Shown here: positions 20,851-30,106 of the stretch, piece after piece | How the letters are laid out: every line of letters starts with the position of its first letter | Numbering within the stretch: position 1 is the first letter of the stretch | Assembly: GCF_004923205.2 (NCBI RefSeq) | Contig: NZ_SELD02000018.1 | Coordinates: forward strand, 372,001 to 436,000 | Direction: 5' to 3' | Origin: Paracoccus aeridis | Lineage (GTDB): Bacteria > Pseudomonadota > Alphaproteobacteria > Rhodobacterales > Rhodobacteraceae | DNA length: 64,000 bases | Notes under the pieces: generated by a model | What the model saw: the letters and a program-made list of their open reading frames with translations, nothing else | What the model was told of the DNA's origin: nothing | Database searches by the model: none | Program-made: the position numbers and the translations under genes

Positions 20851-21854
20851 ACGACCTGTCCATCCGCAAGGACCGGCGCGCGGGCCGGATCACCTTAACA
20901 CGCCCGCAGGCGCTGAACGCGCTGACGCACGAGATGGCGGTGGCAATCCACCGCGCGCTCGACGACTGGCGGGGCGATCCCGACGTCGCGCTGGTCATCA
21001 TCGACGCCGAGGGCGACCGCGCCTTCTGCGCCGGGGGCGACATCGCGGCGGTCTATCACGCCGGGCGCGCGGGCGATCATGCCGTGGGGCAGGATTTCTT
21101 CGCCGACGAATACCGCATGAACGCGGCCGTCGCGGATTACGAAAAGCCGATCGTCGCCTTCATGCAGGGCTTCGTCATGGGCGGCGGCGTGGGCGTGGGC
21201 GGCCACGCCGGGCACCGGGTGGTGGGCGACACGACGCAGGTGGCGATGCCCGAATCGGGGATCGGGCTGATCCCCGACGTGGGCGGGACGTGGCTCCTGT
21301 CCCGCGCGCCCGGGCGGATCGGGGAATACCTGGGCCTGACCGGCGCGCGGATGGACGCGGGCGACGCGATCCACGCCGGATTCGCCGACATCTACCTGCC
21401 CGAGGCCGAATGGGACGCCGCCAGGGAAATGCTGGCCGACACCGGCGACGTGGCGCAACTGAAGGGCCGCCCCGCGCCCGCGTCGACGCTGGCCGACCGC
21501 GACCTGTCCGCCTTCGGCGGGCGCAGCGTCGAGGAGATCGTGGCAAGCCTCGAACAGCAGGGCGACGAGGGCGCGCTGAAGCCGCTGCGCCGGAACTCCC
21601 CCCTGTCGATGGCGGCGACGCTCGCCATGGTGCGGGCGGCGCGGGGCGACCAGCGGATGCAGGACGCGCTGAGCCGCGAGTACCGCTTCACCCGGCGCGC
21701 GACGGCGCAGTCGGATTTCCTAGAAGGAGTGCGGGCGCAGATCATCGACAAGGACCGGACGCCGGTCTGGGCGGCCGACGCGGGACCGGCGGCGGTCGAG
21801 GCGATGCTGGCGCCCCTGGGCGACGACGAACTGGAATGGGAGGATCGGGCATGA
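20847..21854 (+). CDS. 3-hydroxyisobutyryl-CoA hydrolase (crotonase superfamily)
   Basis: Releases CoA from 3-hydroxyisobutyryl-CoA in valine catabolism. Its 335 residues are longer than a simple enoyl-CoA hydratase, and the HIBCH-type second domain is present. Visible are the oxyanion-hole segment FCAGGDIAAVYHAG, GFVMGGGVGVGGHAGHRV, and the catalytic MPESGIGLIPDVGGTW. Translationally coupled (ATGA) with genes on both sides. An enoyl-CoA hydratase is the alternative, but length and the PDVGGTW motif favour the hydrolase. Confidence 0.9.
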   Translation: MNDLSIRKDRRAGRITLTRPQALNALTHEMAVAIHRALDDWRGDPDVALVIIDAEGDRAFCAGGDIAAVYHAGRAGDHAVGQDFFADEYRMNAAVADYEKPIVAFMQGFVMGGGVGVGGHAGHRVVGDTTQVAMPESGIGLIPDVGGTWLLSRAPGRIGEYLGLTGARMDAGDAIHAGFADIYLPEAEWDAAREMLADTGDVAQLKGRPAPASTLADRDLSAFGGRSVEEIVASLEQQGDEGALKPLRRNSPLSMAATLAMVRAARGDQRMQDALSREYRFTRRATAQSDFLEGVRAQIIDKDRTPVWAADAGPAAVEAMLAPLGDDELEWEDRA

Positions 21855-22729
21855 AGATCGGCTTCATCGGGCTGGGGAACATGGGGGCGCCGATGGCGCG
21901 CAACCTCGCGGCGGCGGGGCACGAGGTGCTGGGCTTCGACCCGGCGGCGGCGGACGTGGAAGGCGTGGCCCCCGCGACCGGCGCGGCCGAGGCGGCGGCG
22001 GGCGCGGACGTGGTGATCACCATGCTGCCGAACGGACAGATATTGAAGTCGGTCGCGGCGCAGGTCATCCCGGCGATGAAGCCGGGCGCGGTGCTGTGCG
22101 ACTGTTCGACCGTCGACGTGGACAGCGCGCGCGACGTGGCGGCGCAGGCCGCGGCGGCGGGGCTGGGGTCGCTGGATGCGCCCGTGTCGGGCGGGATCGG
22201 CGGCGCTGCGGCGGGGACGCTGACCTTCATGGCGGGGGGCAGCGACGACGCGTTCGCGACGGTGCGGCCGCTGTTCGAGATCATGGGCCAGAAGGCGGTC
22301 CATTGCGGCGAGGCGGGGGCGGGTCAGGCAGCGAAGATCTGCAACAACATGATCCTGGGCGCGACCATGGTCGCCACCTGCGAGGCTTTCGCGCTGGCGC
22401 AGAAGCTGGATCTTGATGCGCAGAAGCTGTTCGACGTGGTGTCGACCTCGTCGGGCTCGTCGTGGTCCACCAACGCCTACTGCCCGGTGCCGGGGGTGGG
22501 GCCGAAGTCGCCCGCCGACAACGACTATCGCCCGGGCTTCGCGGCCGAGCTGATGCTGAAGGACCTGCGGCTGTCGCAGCAGGCGGCCGAGTCGGCGGAT
22601 GCCGACACGCCGATGGGCCGGCTCGCGACCGAGCTTTACGCCCGCTTCGTGGAAACCGAGGACGGGCGCGGGCGCGATTTCTCGGCGATGCTGCCGCGCC
22701 TTGCCGCGCGCGGGCGCAACGCGGGCTGA
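21851..22729 (+). CDS. mmsB: 3-hydroxyisobutyrate dehydrogenase
   Basis: Oxidises 3-hydroxyisobutyrate to methylmalonate semialdehyde with NAD+, supplying the MmsA substrate. It is a 292-residue beta-hydroxyacid dehydrogenase with the NAD motif FIGLGNMGAPMARNLAAAGH at 5-24, substrate segment DAPVSGGIGGAAAGTLTFMAGG, and the catalytic Lys in GQAAKICNNM. It is the last gene of the four-base-overlap operon. Its final codons (GRNAG and stop) belong to the first unit of a degenerate tandem repeat that runs on downstream. Confidence 0.95.
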   Translation: MKIGFIGLGNMGAPMARNLAAAGHEVLGFDPAAADVEGVAPATGAAEAAAGADVVITMLPNGQILKSVAAQVIPAMKPGAVLCDCSTVDVDSARDVAAQAAAAGLGSLDAPVSGGIGGAAAGTLTFMAGGSDDAFATVRPLFEIMGQKAVHCGEAGAGQAAKICNNMILGATMVATCEAFALAQKLDLDAQKLFDVVSTSSGSSWSTNAYCPVPGVGPKSPADNDYRPGFAAELMLKDLRLSQQAAESADADTPMGRLATELYARFVETEDGRGRDFSAMLPRLAARGRNAG

Positions 22730-22851
22730 AAGGGCACGCGGGCGCGGCGTGGGCTGACGGGCGCGGGCGCGGCTCGGGCTGAGAGCGCACGTCGGCGCAA
22801 CGCGGGCTCAAAGAGAGCGCAGGCGCGGCGCGGACTTAAAAAGGCGCGCGG
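22714..22851 (+). repeat. Five-copy degenerate tandem repeat at the mmsB 3' end
   Basis: Units of 26-29 bases at 22714-22741, 22742-22767, 22768-22794, 22795-22822 and 22823-22851. Each begins (g)cgc(aa/gg)c, then holds GGGCTGA or a variant (GGGCTCA, GGACTTA), then a GC-rich tail. The first copy contains the mmsB stop codon, so the array looks like stepwise duplication of the gene's end followed by decay. Confidence 0.6.
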
Positions 22852-22868
22852 GCGGGTTTCGGCCCGCC
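22838..22868 (-). terminator. Possible recN terminator
   Basis: On the minus strand GGCGGG (22868-22863) pairs with CCCGCC (22856-22851), and eight bases later comes TTTTT (22842-22838). The gap before the T-run makes this weak. Confidence 0.3.
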
Positions 22869-22882
22869 GCTGTCCCTGCCGC

Positions 22883-24529
22883 CTACCCCTGCCCCAGCAG
22901 CGACCGCGCGGCGTCGCGGGCGGCGGGCGTCACCTGTTCGCCCGCCAGCATCCGCGCCAGTTCCTCGACCCGCTCGCCCTGCGGCAGTTCCTCGACGCGC
23001 GAGGTCGTCATCCCGTCCACTACAGACTTCGCCACCCGGAAATGCCGGCTTCCCAGCGCCGCGACCTGCGGCGAGTGGGTGACGACAAGCACCTGCGCGC
23101 CTTCCGCCAGCCGCGCCAGCCGCCGCCCCACAGCGTCCGCGGTCGCGCCGCCGACGCCGCGGTCGATCTCGTCGAAGATCATCACCAGCGTGTCGCTGCC
23201 GCGCGCCAGGCTGACCTTGAGCGCCAGCAGGAACCGCGACAGCTCGCCCCCCGACGCGATCCGGTCCAGCGGCCCCGCGGGCGCGCCGGGGTTGGTGGCG
23301 ACGGTGAAGGCCACGGCGTCGCGCCCCTCGGGGCCGGGCTCGCCGGCGCTCACGCGGGTCTCGAACACGGCCCGCTCCATCTTCAGGGGCGCAAGCTCCG
23401 CGGCCATGGACTGGTCCAGCCGCCCCGCCGCTTCGACCCGCGCCGCCGTCACGGCGCTGGCGGCGGCGTCATAGGCGGCATCGGCGTCGCGGACCGCGCG
23501 GGCCAGTCCGTCCATCCGCGCCTCGCCCGCGTCGAGCGCGGCGAGCCGCCCCGACAGGTCGTCCGCCAGCGTCGCCAGGTCGTCGGGCAGCACGTCGTGC
23601 TTGCGGGCGAGCGCGCGCAGCGCGAACAGCCGCTCCTCGGTCGCCTCCAGCGTGGCGGGGTCGTAGGACATCGCCGACAGCGCATCCTCGATCCCGCCGG
23701 TCGCCTCGGCCAGTTCGACGATCGCGCGCCCCAGCGCCTCGAGCGGCTCGTCCAGCCGCCCCTCGGCCGTCCCGGCCGCGCCCTCGAGCCAGCGCACCGC
23801 CTCGACCATCGCGCCCTCGGCGCCCTCGCCCGACAGGATCTGCAGCGCCCGCTGCACGTCCGAGCGGATCCGCTCCGCCGCCTGCATCTGCCGGCGCTCG
23901 GTATCCAGCTTCACGTCCTCGCCGGCCTCGGGTGCAAGCTTTTCCAGTTCGGCCACGGCGTGGCGCAGGAAATCTTCTTCCTTGCGCGCAGCCTCGAGCG
24001 CGGCTTCCGCCTCGGCCAGGGCGGCGGCGGCGCGGCGGCGGGCGGTCCACGCCTCGCGCACCGGCGCAAGGTCCAGCCCGGCAAAGGCGTCCAGCAGCGC
24101 GCGGTGGCCGCGCGGGTTCAGCAGGCCGCGGTCGTCGTGCTGGCCGTGAAGTTCCACCAGGCTGTCCGACAGCGCCCGCAGCACCTCGCCCGACACGCGG
24201 CGGTCGTTGACCCAGCCGGTCTTGCGGCCGTCGGCGGCGTTGACGCGGCGCAGGATCAGCTCGTCCCCGGCCTCGATCCCGGCATCGGCCAGCACCCCGC
24301 GCGCGGGGTGTCCGGGGGGCAGGTCGAACACCGCCGTGACCTCGCCCTGCACGGCGCCCGCGCGGACCAGTTCGGCCCGGCCGCGCCAGCCCAGGACGAA
24401 CCCGAGGCAGTCCAGCAGGATCGACTTGCCCGCCCCGGTCTCGCCGGTCAGCACGTTCAGCCCCGGCGCGAATTCCAGCGACAGCCGGTCGATCAGCAGC
24501 ATGTCGCGGATGTCCATCGCGCGCAGCAT
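22883..24529 (-). CDS. recN: DNA repair ATPase RecN
   Basis: SMC-like ATPase acting in double-strand break repair. Its 548 residues have Walker A GETGAGKS (29-36), the LVELHGQHDDRGLL segment near residue 135, a central coiled coil (about 155-345), and C-terminal signature SGGELSRF, Walker B TLVMIFDEIDRGVGG and the HSPQVAALG loop. MLRAMDIRDM is taken as the start; the ATG four codons later (24517) is equally plausible and is closer to the family N-terminus. It lies downstream of bamD, separated by 45 bases. Confidence 0.96.
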   Translation of the reverse strand: MLRAMDIRDMLLIDRLSLEFAPGLNVLTGETGAGKSILLDCLGFVLGWRGRAELVRAGAVQGEVTAVFDLPPGHPARGVLADAGIEAGDELILRRVNAADGRKTGWVNDRRVSGEVLRALSDSLVELHGQHDDRGLLNPRGHRALLDAFAGLDLAPVREAWTARRRAAAALAEAEAALEAARKEEDFLRHAVAELEKLAPEAGEDVKLDTERRQMQAAERIRSDVQRALQILSGEGAEGAMVEAVRWLEGAAGTAEGRLDEPLEALGRAIVELAEATGGIEDALSAMSYDPATLEATEERLFALRALARKHDVLPDDLATLADDLSGRLAALDAGEARMDGLARAVRDADAAYDAAASAVTAARVEAAGRLDQSMAAELAPLKMERAVFETRVSAGEPGPEGRDAVAFTVATNPGAPAGPLDRIASGGELSRFLLALKVSLARGSDTLVMIFDEIDRGVGGATADAVGRRLARLAEGAQVLVVTHSPQVAALGSRHFRVAKSVVDGMTTSRVEELPQGERVEELARMLAGEQVTPAARDAARSLLGQG

Positions 24530-24574
24530 GTCAGATGCCCCCGATCACGTCAGGCGCGCGGGCGATGCCGCGGC

Positions 24575-25429
24575 CTAGAGCCACCTGCCCTGCACGACCT
24601 GCCGATAGACCGCCGTGAGCCAGTTGTTCCCTTCCGGCGTGGCGGTCAGGCCGCGACCCCGCAGCTGCGCATAGGCATCCTGGTAGAAGGGCGAGGACTG
24701 GAAGTTGTGGCCCAGGATCGCACCGGCGGTCTGCGCCTCGTCGGTGAGGCCGAGCGCGAGATACGCTTCCACCAGCCGCATCAGCGCCTCGGGCGTGTGG
24801 GTGGTGGTCTGGTAGTCCTCGACCACGACGCGGAAGCGGTTGACGGCCGCGGTGTGGTTCCCGCGCTTGAGATAGTAGCGCCCGATCTCCATTTCCTTCG
24901 CCGCGAGATGGTCGAAGGCGAGGTCGAACTTGAGGATCGACGAGCGGGCGTATTCGCTGTCGGGATAGGTCTCGATCACGTCGCGCAGGCCCTGCAGCGC
25001 CTGGAAGGTCAGACCCTGGTCGCGGCCGACCTCGTCGATCTGGTCGTAGTAGCTGAGCGCCAGCAGGTACTTGGCATAGGCCTCGTCCTGGTCGCCAGGG
25101 TAAGTGTCGATGAACCGCTGGGCGGCGCCGCGCGCCTCTTCGTATTGCCGGGCGCGGTGATGGCTGAAGGCCTGCATGATGAGCGCGCGCTTGGCCCATT
25201 CTGAATAGGGATACAGCCGCTCGATCTCGCTGAAGTAGTAGATCGCGCTTTCCGGGTTGCGGGTGTTTTCCAGCTCGTATTCGCCGCGCTTGTAGATCTG
25301 CTCGGCGGTGAAGTTCTCGACCGGGGGGCGCGCGCCGGTGGCCGGGCGGGAGCCGTTGCCGCAGGCGACCAGCGTTGCCACCGTCAGGATCAGGGCACCG
25401 CGCCGGGCTGCCGATTTCAAGCCTGCCAT
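24575..25429 (-). CDS. bamD: Outer-membrane assembly lipoprotein BamD
   Basis: Lipoprotein of the BAM complex that folds outer-membrane beta-barrel proteins. The 284-residue protein starts at MAGLKSAARRGALILTVATL, followed by the lipobox LVAC, so the mature protein begins at that Cys. Several tetratricopeptide repeats follow (YKRGEYELENTRNPESAIYY, RALIMQAFSHHRARQYEEAR). Start 25429 is chosen because it gives a proper signal peptide, with AGGATCGGT upstream; a longer frame adds 29 residues that spoil it. It lies between lpxC and recN, as in other Rhodobacterales. Confidence 0.95.
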   Translation of the reverse strand: MAGLKSAARRGALILTVATLVACGNGSRPATGARPPVENFTAEQIYKRGEYELENTRNPESAIYYFSEIERLYPYSEWAKRALIMQAFSHHRARQYEEARGAAQRFIDTYPGDQDEAYAKYLLALSYYDQIDEVGRDQGLTFQALQGLRDVIETYPDSEYARSSILKFDLAFDHLAAKEMEIGRYYLKRGNHTAAVNRFRVVVEDYQTTTHTPEALMRLVEAYLALGLTDEAQTAGAILGHNFQSSPFYQDAYAQLRGRGLTATPEGNNWLTAVYRQVVQGRWL

Positions 25430-25561
25430 ACCGATCCTGCCTGTCACTGAGCGTCCGCCGCCGCCGACCCATCGCGCGGCTCGGCTGTCCCTAGCACACA
25501 TACCAAGGGGGCGCAAAAGCGCAAACGGGTCACCTTTTTGGCAATCCGCACAGACGCATGA

Positions 25562-25593
25562 CGGCCCCGCCGCTGCGGCGCGGGACGGGGCCG
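25562..25593 (-). terminator. Stable hairpin after lpxC
   Basis: CGGCCCCG (25562-25569) pairs perfectly with CGGGGCCG (25586-25593), and the 16-base loop can itself form a short GC stem. No T-run follows at once on the minus strand, so termination is only possible. Otherwise the gap from 25430 to 25631 shows no gene. Confidence 0.35.
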
Positions 25594-25631
25594 CTGCTGC
25601 CGTGTGGTCGCCGCCGGCACGATGGGGCGTG

Positions 25632-26573
25632 TCAGGCGACTGCGGCCCGGGCCTGGGCGGGGGCCGCGTGCGCGGTCACGCCGGCCCCCGGAAGTCGCCC
25701 CTGAAGATCGGGGGTGCAGTCGGTCCATTGCCACGCATCGGGGTCCGCGAACAGCGCCCGCAGCAGGCGGTTCGTCATGCCGTGGCCCGCGCGGTTGCCG
25801 ACGTAGCGCGCGAGCAGCGGCGCGCCCGCCAGCGCGAGGTCGCCCACCGCGTCCAGCATCTTGTGGCGCACCGGCTCGTCCACGTGGCGCAGGCCGCCCG
25901 GCGACAGAACCCGGTCGCCGTCGAAGACGACCGCGTTGAAGTAGGTCCCGCCGAGCGCGAGGCCGTTCGACTGCATCGTCTCGACGTCGGCGCGGCGGCA
26001 GAAGGTGCGGCTGTCCATCAGCTCGCGCACGAAGGCGCCGTTGGCGAGGTCGAGGCGCTTCTTCTGCGCGCCGATCGCCGCGTCGGTGAAGTCGATCGCG
26101 AATTCCATCTCGAGGTGGTCGGCGGGAACGAGGCGGGCATAGGCCTCGCCCTCGCGCACCTCGACGGGCTTGAGGACGCGGATGGCACGGAGGGGGGCGG
26201 CCTGTTCGGCCAAGCCCGCGCCCAGGATGCCCGACACGAACGCCGCAGACGAGCCGTCGAGGATCGGGACCTCGGGGCCGTCAAGCTCGATCCGGGCGTT
26301 GTGGACGCCGGTGCCGGCAAGCGCCGCCATGATGTGCTCGATGGTCGAGACGGTGGCGCCGTCCGCACCCTTCAGCAGCGTGCAGAGCTGCGACGGCACG
26401 ACCGCGTTCCACAGCGCCGGGATGGGCTGCGAGGCGGGAAGGTCGGTGCGGACGAACACGATGCCGTGGCCTGCCGGGGCGGGACGCAGCGCCATGCGCG
26501 CGGGCGCGCCGGAGTGAAGCCCCACGCCCTTGAATTCCACCGCTCTGGCAAGTGTCGTCTGCATTTCAGTCAT
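25632..26573 (-). CDS. lpxC: UDP-3-O-acyl-N-acetylglucosamine deacetylase
   Basis: Zinc enzyme for the committed step of lipid A synthesis. The 313 residues include the zinc ligands H80 (STIEHIMAAL), H237 and D241 (RHKMLDAVGD), and the catalytic H264 (AGHGMTNRLL). The ATG at 26573 (MTEMQTTLARAV) matches the family start; a longer frame back to 26645 adds unconserved sequence. It follows the dcw cluster directly after ftsZ, separated by a terminator and a 241-base gap with an A+T-rich patch likely to hold its own promoter. Confidence 0.96.
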   Translation of the reverse strand: MTEMQTTLARAVEFKGVGLHSGAPARMALRPAPAGHGIVFVRTDLPASQPIPALWNAVVPSQLCTLLKGADGATVSTIEHIMAALAGTGVHNARIELDGPEVPILDGSSAAFVSGILGAGLAEQAAPLRAIRVLKPVEVREGEAYARLVPADHLEMEFAIDFTDAAIGAQKKRLDLANGAFVRELMDSRTFCRRADVETMQSNGLALGGTYFNAVVFDGDRVLSPGGLRHVDEPVRHKMLDAVGDLALAGAPLLARYVGNRAGHGMTNRLLRALFADPDAWQWTDCTPDLQGRLPGAGVTAHAAPAQARAAVA

Positions 26574-26731
26574 TCCCAAGTCTGTCACGACCGATCTGCG
26601 TGCCGGTCTGGGACCTGAAGTAGGACAGCAAAGGCCTTGCAACAATTAACGAATTGTAACGGGGTGAAACATACGCGGGCCGGGGACGAGCAACCAAGGA
26701 CCCTTGCAAGGTCAATGGCCTGCAGGACAAG

Positions 26732-26756
26732 TGAAAGGCCGCCCGAAGGCGGCCTT
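26732..26756 (-). terminator. Rho-independent terminator after ftsZ
   Basis: On the minus strand AAGGCCGCC (26756-26748) and GGCGGCCTT (26743-26735) form a perfect 9-bp stem capped by the stable tetraloop TTCG, followed by TCAC. The TTT at the stem base gives a short U tract. It closes the dcw cluster. Confidence 0.75.
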
Positions 26757-26814
26757 GCGAAGGGCTGGGCGGTGCCGGATCGGTGATCCGGCGCCAGCGT
26801 CCGTGAGCGGGCGT

Positions 26815-28488
26815 TCAGTTTGCCTGGCGGCGCAGGAAGGCCGGGATCTCGACGTTGTCCTCGGCCGAGTCGGGCGAGGCGAGGTCGTCGAAGTCGGCAT
26901 CCGCGGGACGGGCGCGGTTCATCCGGTCGCTCACGCGCTCGGCGATCGAACCCGAGCTTGCGCGCGCCGCGGGCGTCGTGTCGGCGTGGTTCGTCATCCG
27001 CTCGAGCATCCGGCCCAGGCCGGCGATCCGGGACGGGCCGCGCGCGGGTTCGGGCTGCGGCTCGGCCGCGGGGCGCTGGCCGGCGGGACGCTGGGTCGCG
27101 GCGCCTTTCTCGGCGCGGGCCTTTTCGGCGCGGGCGAGGATGCCGGCCAGCCGGTCCTGCGCTTCCGGGCGCTGGCCGCCCGCCGCGCGGGTCGGCGCGG
27201 TGAAGCCACCGGCCGGTTCGTTCAGGCGGTCCGCCAGGCGCGGCTCGGGCCGCAGATCGGGCCGCAGATCGGGACGGTGATCGGCGCGGGGCTCAGACCG
27301 GCTTTCGGTCCGGGCCTCGGCCTCGCGCGGGCTGTAGGCCGGCGCGGGCATGTCGTGGTCGGCGTCGGCTGCCGGCTCGCGGCGGACCGGGGCCTGCTCG
27401 GACACGATCGGGCTGCGGCGCGCGGGGACGGGCTCGTCGTCGATCGCGACCTTGTGGGCGATTGGCGGCGTCTGGGTCAGCGGCTCGCGCAGGCCGCGGC
27501 GCGGGTTTGCCGCCTCGGCCTTGGCCATGTCGATCCCGGTCGCGACGACCGACACGCGGACTGCGCCTTCCATCGACGGATCCAGCGTGGAGCCCACGAT
27601 GATGTTGGCGTCCGGATCGACCTTCTCGCGGATCTTTTCGGCCGCCTCGTCCATCTCGAACAGGGTGAGGTCGTAGCCGCCGGTGATGTTGATCAGCACG
27701 CCCTTGGCGCCGTTGAGGCTGATCTCGTCCAGCAGCGGGTTCGCGATCGCCTTCTCGGCGGCCTCGACGGCGCGGTTGTCGCCGGTGCCCTCGCCCGTGC
27801 CCATCATCGCCTTGCCCATCTCGTCCATCACCGCGCGCACGTCGGCGAAGTCGAGGTTGATGAGGCCCGGGCGGACCATCAGGTCGGTCACGCCCTTCAC
27901 GCCCTGGTAGAGCACGTCATCGGCCATCGCGAAGGCTTCGGTGAAGGTCGTCTTCTCGTTCGCGAGCCGGAACAGGTTCTGGTTCGGGATGATGATGAGC
28001 GTGTCCACGACCTTCTGCAGCGCCTCGACGCCCTCGTCGGCCTGCCGCATCCGCTTCGAGCCTTCGAACTGGAACGGCTTTGTCACGACGCCGACGGTCA
28101 GGATGCCCATCTCGCGCGCGGCCTGGGCGATGATCGGGGCGGCGCCGGTGCCGGTGCCGCCGCCCATGCCCGCGGTGATGAAGCACATGTGCGCGCCCAT
28201 CAGGTGGTCGACGATGTCCTCGATCGTCTCCTCGGCGGCCTTCGCACCGATCGACGGCTTCGCGCCCGCGCCCAGGCCCTCGGTGACCTTGGGCCCCAGC
28301 TGCACGCGCGATTCGGACCGGCTTTGCGCCAGCGCCTGCGCGTCGGTGTTGGCGACCACGAAGGTGACGCCGTCGAGCTGCTTCTCGATCATGTTGTTGA
28401 CCGCATTGCCGCCCGCGCCGCCGACGCCGAAGACGGTGATCCGCGGCCTCAGCTCGTCATCGTCGTTCATCATCAGGTTCAGTGACAT
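26815..28488 (-). CDS. ftsZ: Cell division GTPase FtsZ
   Basis: Tubulin homologue that forms the division ring. Its 557 residues have a globular GTPase core (about 12-330) with [11 protein letters not shown], the tubulin signature GGGTGTG at 109-115, and the synergy-loop region [12 protein letters not shown] long Pro/Arg/Glu-rich linker of about 190 residues follows, then the C-terminal peptide [11 protein letters not shown] that binds FtsA and other partners. The long linker is typical of Alphaproteobacteria. The start [12 protein letters not shown] has family support. It is the last dcw gene, preceded by a 204-base gap with a DnaA box. Confidence 0.97.
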   Translation of the reverse strand: MSLNLMMNDDDELRPRITVFGVGGAGGNAVNNMIEKQLDGVTFVVANTDAQALAQSRSESRVQLGPKVTEGLGAGAKPSIGAKAAEETIEDIVDHLMGAHMCFITAGMGGGTGTGAAPIIAQAAREMGILTVGVVTKPFQFEGSKRMRQADEGVEALQKVVDTLIIIPNQNLFRLANEKTTFTEAFAMADDVLYQGVKGVTDLMVRPGLINLDFADVRAVMDEMGKAMMGTGEGTGDNRAVEAAEKAIANPLLDEISLNGAKGVLINITGGYDLTLFEMDEAAEKIREKVDPDANIIVGSTLDPSMEGAVRVSVVATGIDMAKAEAANPRRGLREPLTQTPPIAHKVAIDDEPVPARRSPIVSEQAPVRREPAADADHDMPAPAYSPREAEARTESRSEPRADHRPDLRPDLRPEPRLADRLNEPAGGFTAPTRAAGGQRPEAQDRLAGILARAEKARAEKGAATQRPAGQRPAAEPQPEPARGPSRIAGLGRMLERMTNHADTTPAARASSGSIAERVSDRMNRARPADADFDDLASPDSAEDNVEIPAFLRRQAN

Positions 28489-28593
28489 CCCCGCTGCCCT
28501 TTCCGCTGCCGCCGGGTCTGGGCGCCCGGTCGAATTCCGCTCTCAAGGTTAATCGTAGTCCGATTCTCGCCCAGCGTCACCTTGAAACGGGGT

Positions 28594-28602
28594 TTATCCA
28601 CA
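28594..28602 (+). promoter_or_regulatory. Perfect DnaA box upstream of ftsZ
   Basis: TTATCCACA (28594-28602) is the exact high-affinity DnaA box, 106 bases upstream of the ftsZ start in the ftsA-ftsZ gap. In Caulobacter DnaA is known to act on the ftsZ promoter; here the role is inferred from the site. Confidence 0.6.
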
Positions 28603-28692
28603 AAATATGGCGTGTGCGCCCGCGACCGTCGGCGGTATGTTGCCCACGCCCCATCATCTGGTGGAAACGGCCTCGGCGGCCCCCACGAGAAG

Positions 28693-30039
28693 TCACCAGT
28701 GGTTGCGGAACCAGCGCGCCACGCGCCGGACGCTGCGCGCGCCGTGGCTGCTGACGGGCATGTCGAAGTCCCACCATTCGTCCTGCGGGTGCGCCGCGAA
28801 CAGCGCGAGCCCCACCGTCGCCGCGTGTCCCGGCGTGGTCATGTTCTGCGCCAGCCCCTGGATCCTCAGCGGCCGCCCGATCCGTACGTTCTGGCCCAGG
28901 ATCCGGGCGGCCAGCGTCTCCAGCCCCGGGATCTGGCTGCCGCCGCCGGTCAGGACGATCTGGCGGCTGGGCATGCAGTCGAAGCCGGCGGCGTCGAGGA
29001 CGGCGCGCACCTCGTCCAGGATCTCCTCGACCCGGGGGCGCATGATGCCGATCAGGTCGGCGCGGCTGACGGCGCGGCGGTCGTGGTCCCAGTCGCCCGC
29101 GTCGGCGCCGGTGCCGCCGTCCACCTGGATCATCTCGCGGTCGTCGCGCCCCGTCGCCTCGATCCCGCCGTGGCGGGTCTTGAGCCACTCGGCCATCTGC
29201 GTGGACACGCGCAGGCCGCGGGCGATGTCCTGGGTGACGAGCTCGCCCCCCATCCGCACCGCGTCGGCGAAGATCATGTGCTTGCGCACGAAGATCGAGA
29301 CGCCGGTGATGCCGCCGCCCATGTCGATGCAGGCGCTGCCGAGTTCCTGTTCGTCCTCGACCAGCGCCGCGCGCCCCGCGACATAGGCGGCCGACGCGAC
29401 CCCGGCCAGTTCCAGGTCGCAGCGCCGGATGCAGTGGACGAGGTTGCCGGCGGCATCCCCGTCGATCGTCAGCGCGTGGACGTCGACCGCCAGCCGGTTG
29501 CCGACGTGGTCGCGCGGGTCCGACAGCCCCGAGCGCCCGTCGACCGCGAAGTTCACCGGCTGCGCGTGCAGCACCTCGCGCCCGCGCCCGAAATCGGGGA
29601 CGTCGCACGCCGCCAGCACCGCGCCGATGTCATGTTCGGTGCACTTGCCGCTGTCGAGCGACACCTCGCCCGCCAGCCCGTAGGACGAGGGGCGCGCGCC
29701 GGACAGGCAGGCGATGACGTGATCCACGCGCACCCCCGCCCGCTTCTGGGCCGACGACACGACCGTGCGGACCGCGCGCTCGGTCTCGGCCATCGTCTCG
29801 ATCTCGCCGTAGCGCATGCCGCGCGACTGGGTCGTCGCCGCGCCGATCACGCGGAAGTTCGACTGCCCCGCCATCGGGCCCACGCCGTCCTCCTCGCGGA
29901 ACTGGCCGGGTCCGTCGAACTGCAGGACGATGCACGACATCTTGGAGGTGCCGATGTCCAGCACCGCCATGACGCCGCGCGCCAGCGCCGCCCGGCGCAT
30001 CTGCCGCATCGCCCGCTGCACCTGGTAAAGATCGCCCAT
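28693..30039 (-). CDS. ftsA: Cell division protein FtsA
   Basis: Actin-like protein that tethers FtsZ to the membrane. It is 448 residues, with the phosphate-1 motif MAVLDIGTSKMSCIV (about 24-38), the SHS2/1C subdomain region, the IDMGGGITGVSIF phosphate-2 motif near residue 240, and adenosine motif VLTGGGSQIPGLE near 365. The C-terminus SVRRVARWFRNHW is an amphipathic membrane-targeting helix. The ATG at 30039 starts 22 residues before the actin fold; the SD is weak. It lies 67 bases after ftsQ. Confidence 0.96.
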   Translation of the reverse strand: MGDLYQVQRAMRQMRRAALARGVMAVLDIGTSKMSCIVLQFDGPGQFREEDGVGPMAGQSNFRVIGAATTQSRGMRYGEIETMAETERAVRTVVSSAQKRAGVRVDHVIACLSGARPSSYGLAGEVSLDSGKCTEHDIGAVLAACDVPDFGRGREVLHAQPVNFAVDGRSGLSDPRDHVGNRLAVDVHALTIDGDAAGNLVHCIRRCDLELAGVASAAYVAGRAALVEDEQELGSACIDMGGGITGVSIFVRKHMIFADAVRMGGELVTQDIARGLRVSTQMAEWLKTRHGGIEATGRDDREMIQVDGGTGADAGDWDHDRRAVSRADLIGIMRPRVEEILDEVRAVLDAAGFDCMPSRQIVLTGGGSQIPGLETLAARILGQNVRIGRPLRIQGLAQNMTTPGHAATVGLALFAAHPQDEWWDFDMPVSSHGARSVRRVARWFRNHW

Positions 30040-30106
30040 CGCCCTGCTCGCGCCCCCTGCCTGTCCGTTGCCTGTCTTCCGTCGCCTGCCGTCTGCCTTC
30101 CGCCGC

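Noticed and set aside
22730-22882. A short coding gene downstream of mmsB
   Set aside because: The sequence is a degenerate tandem repeat with TGA or TAA in most units and no start signal.
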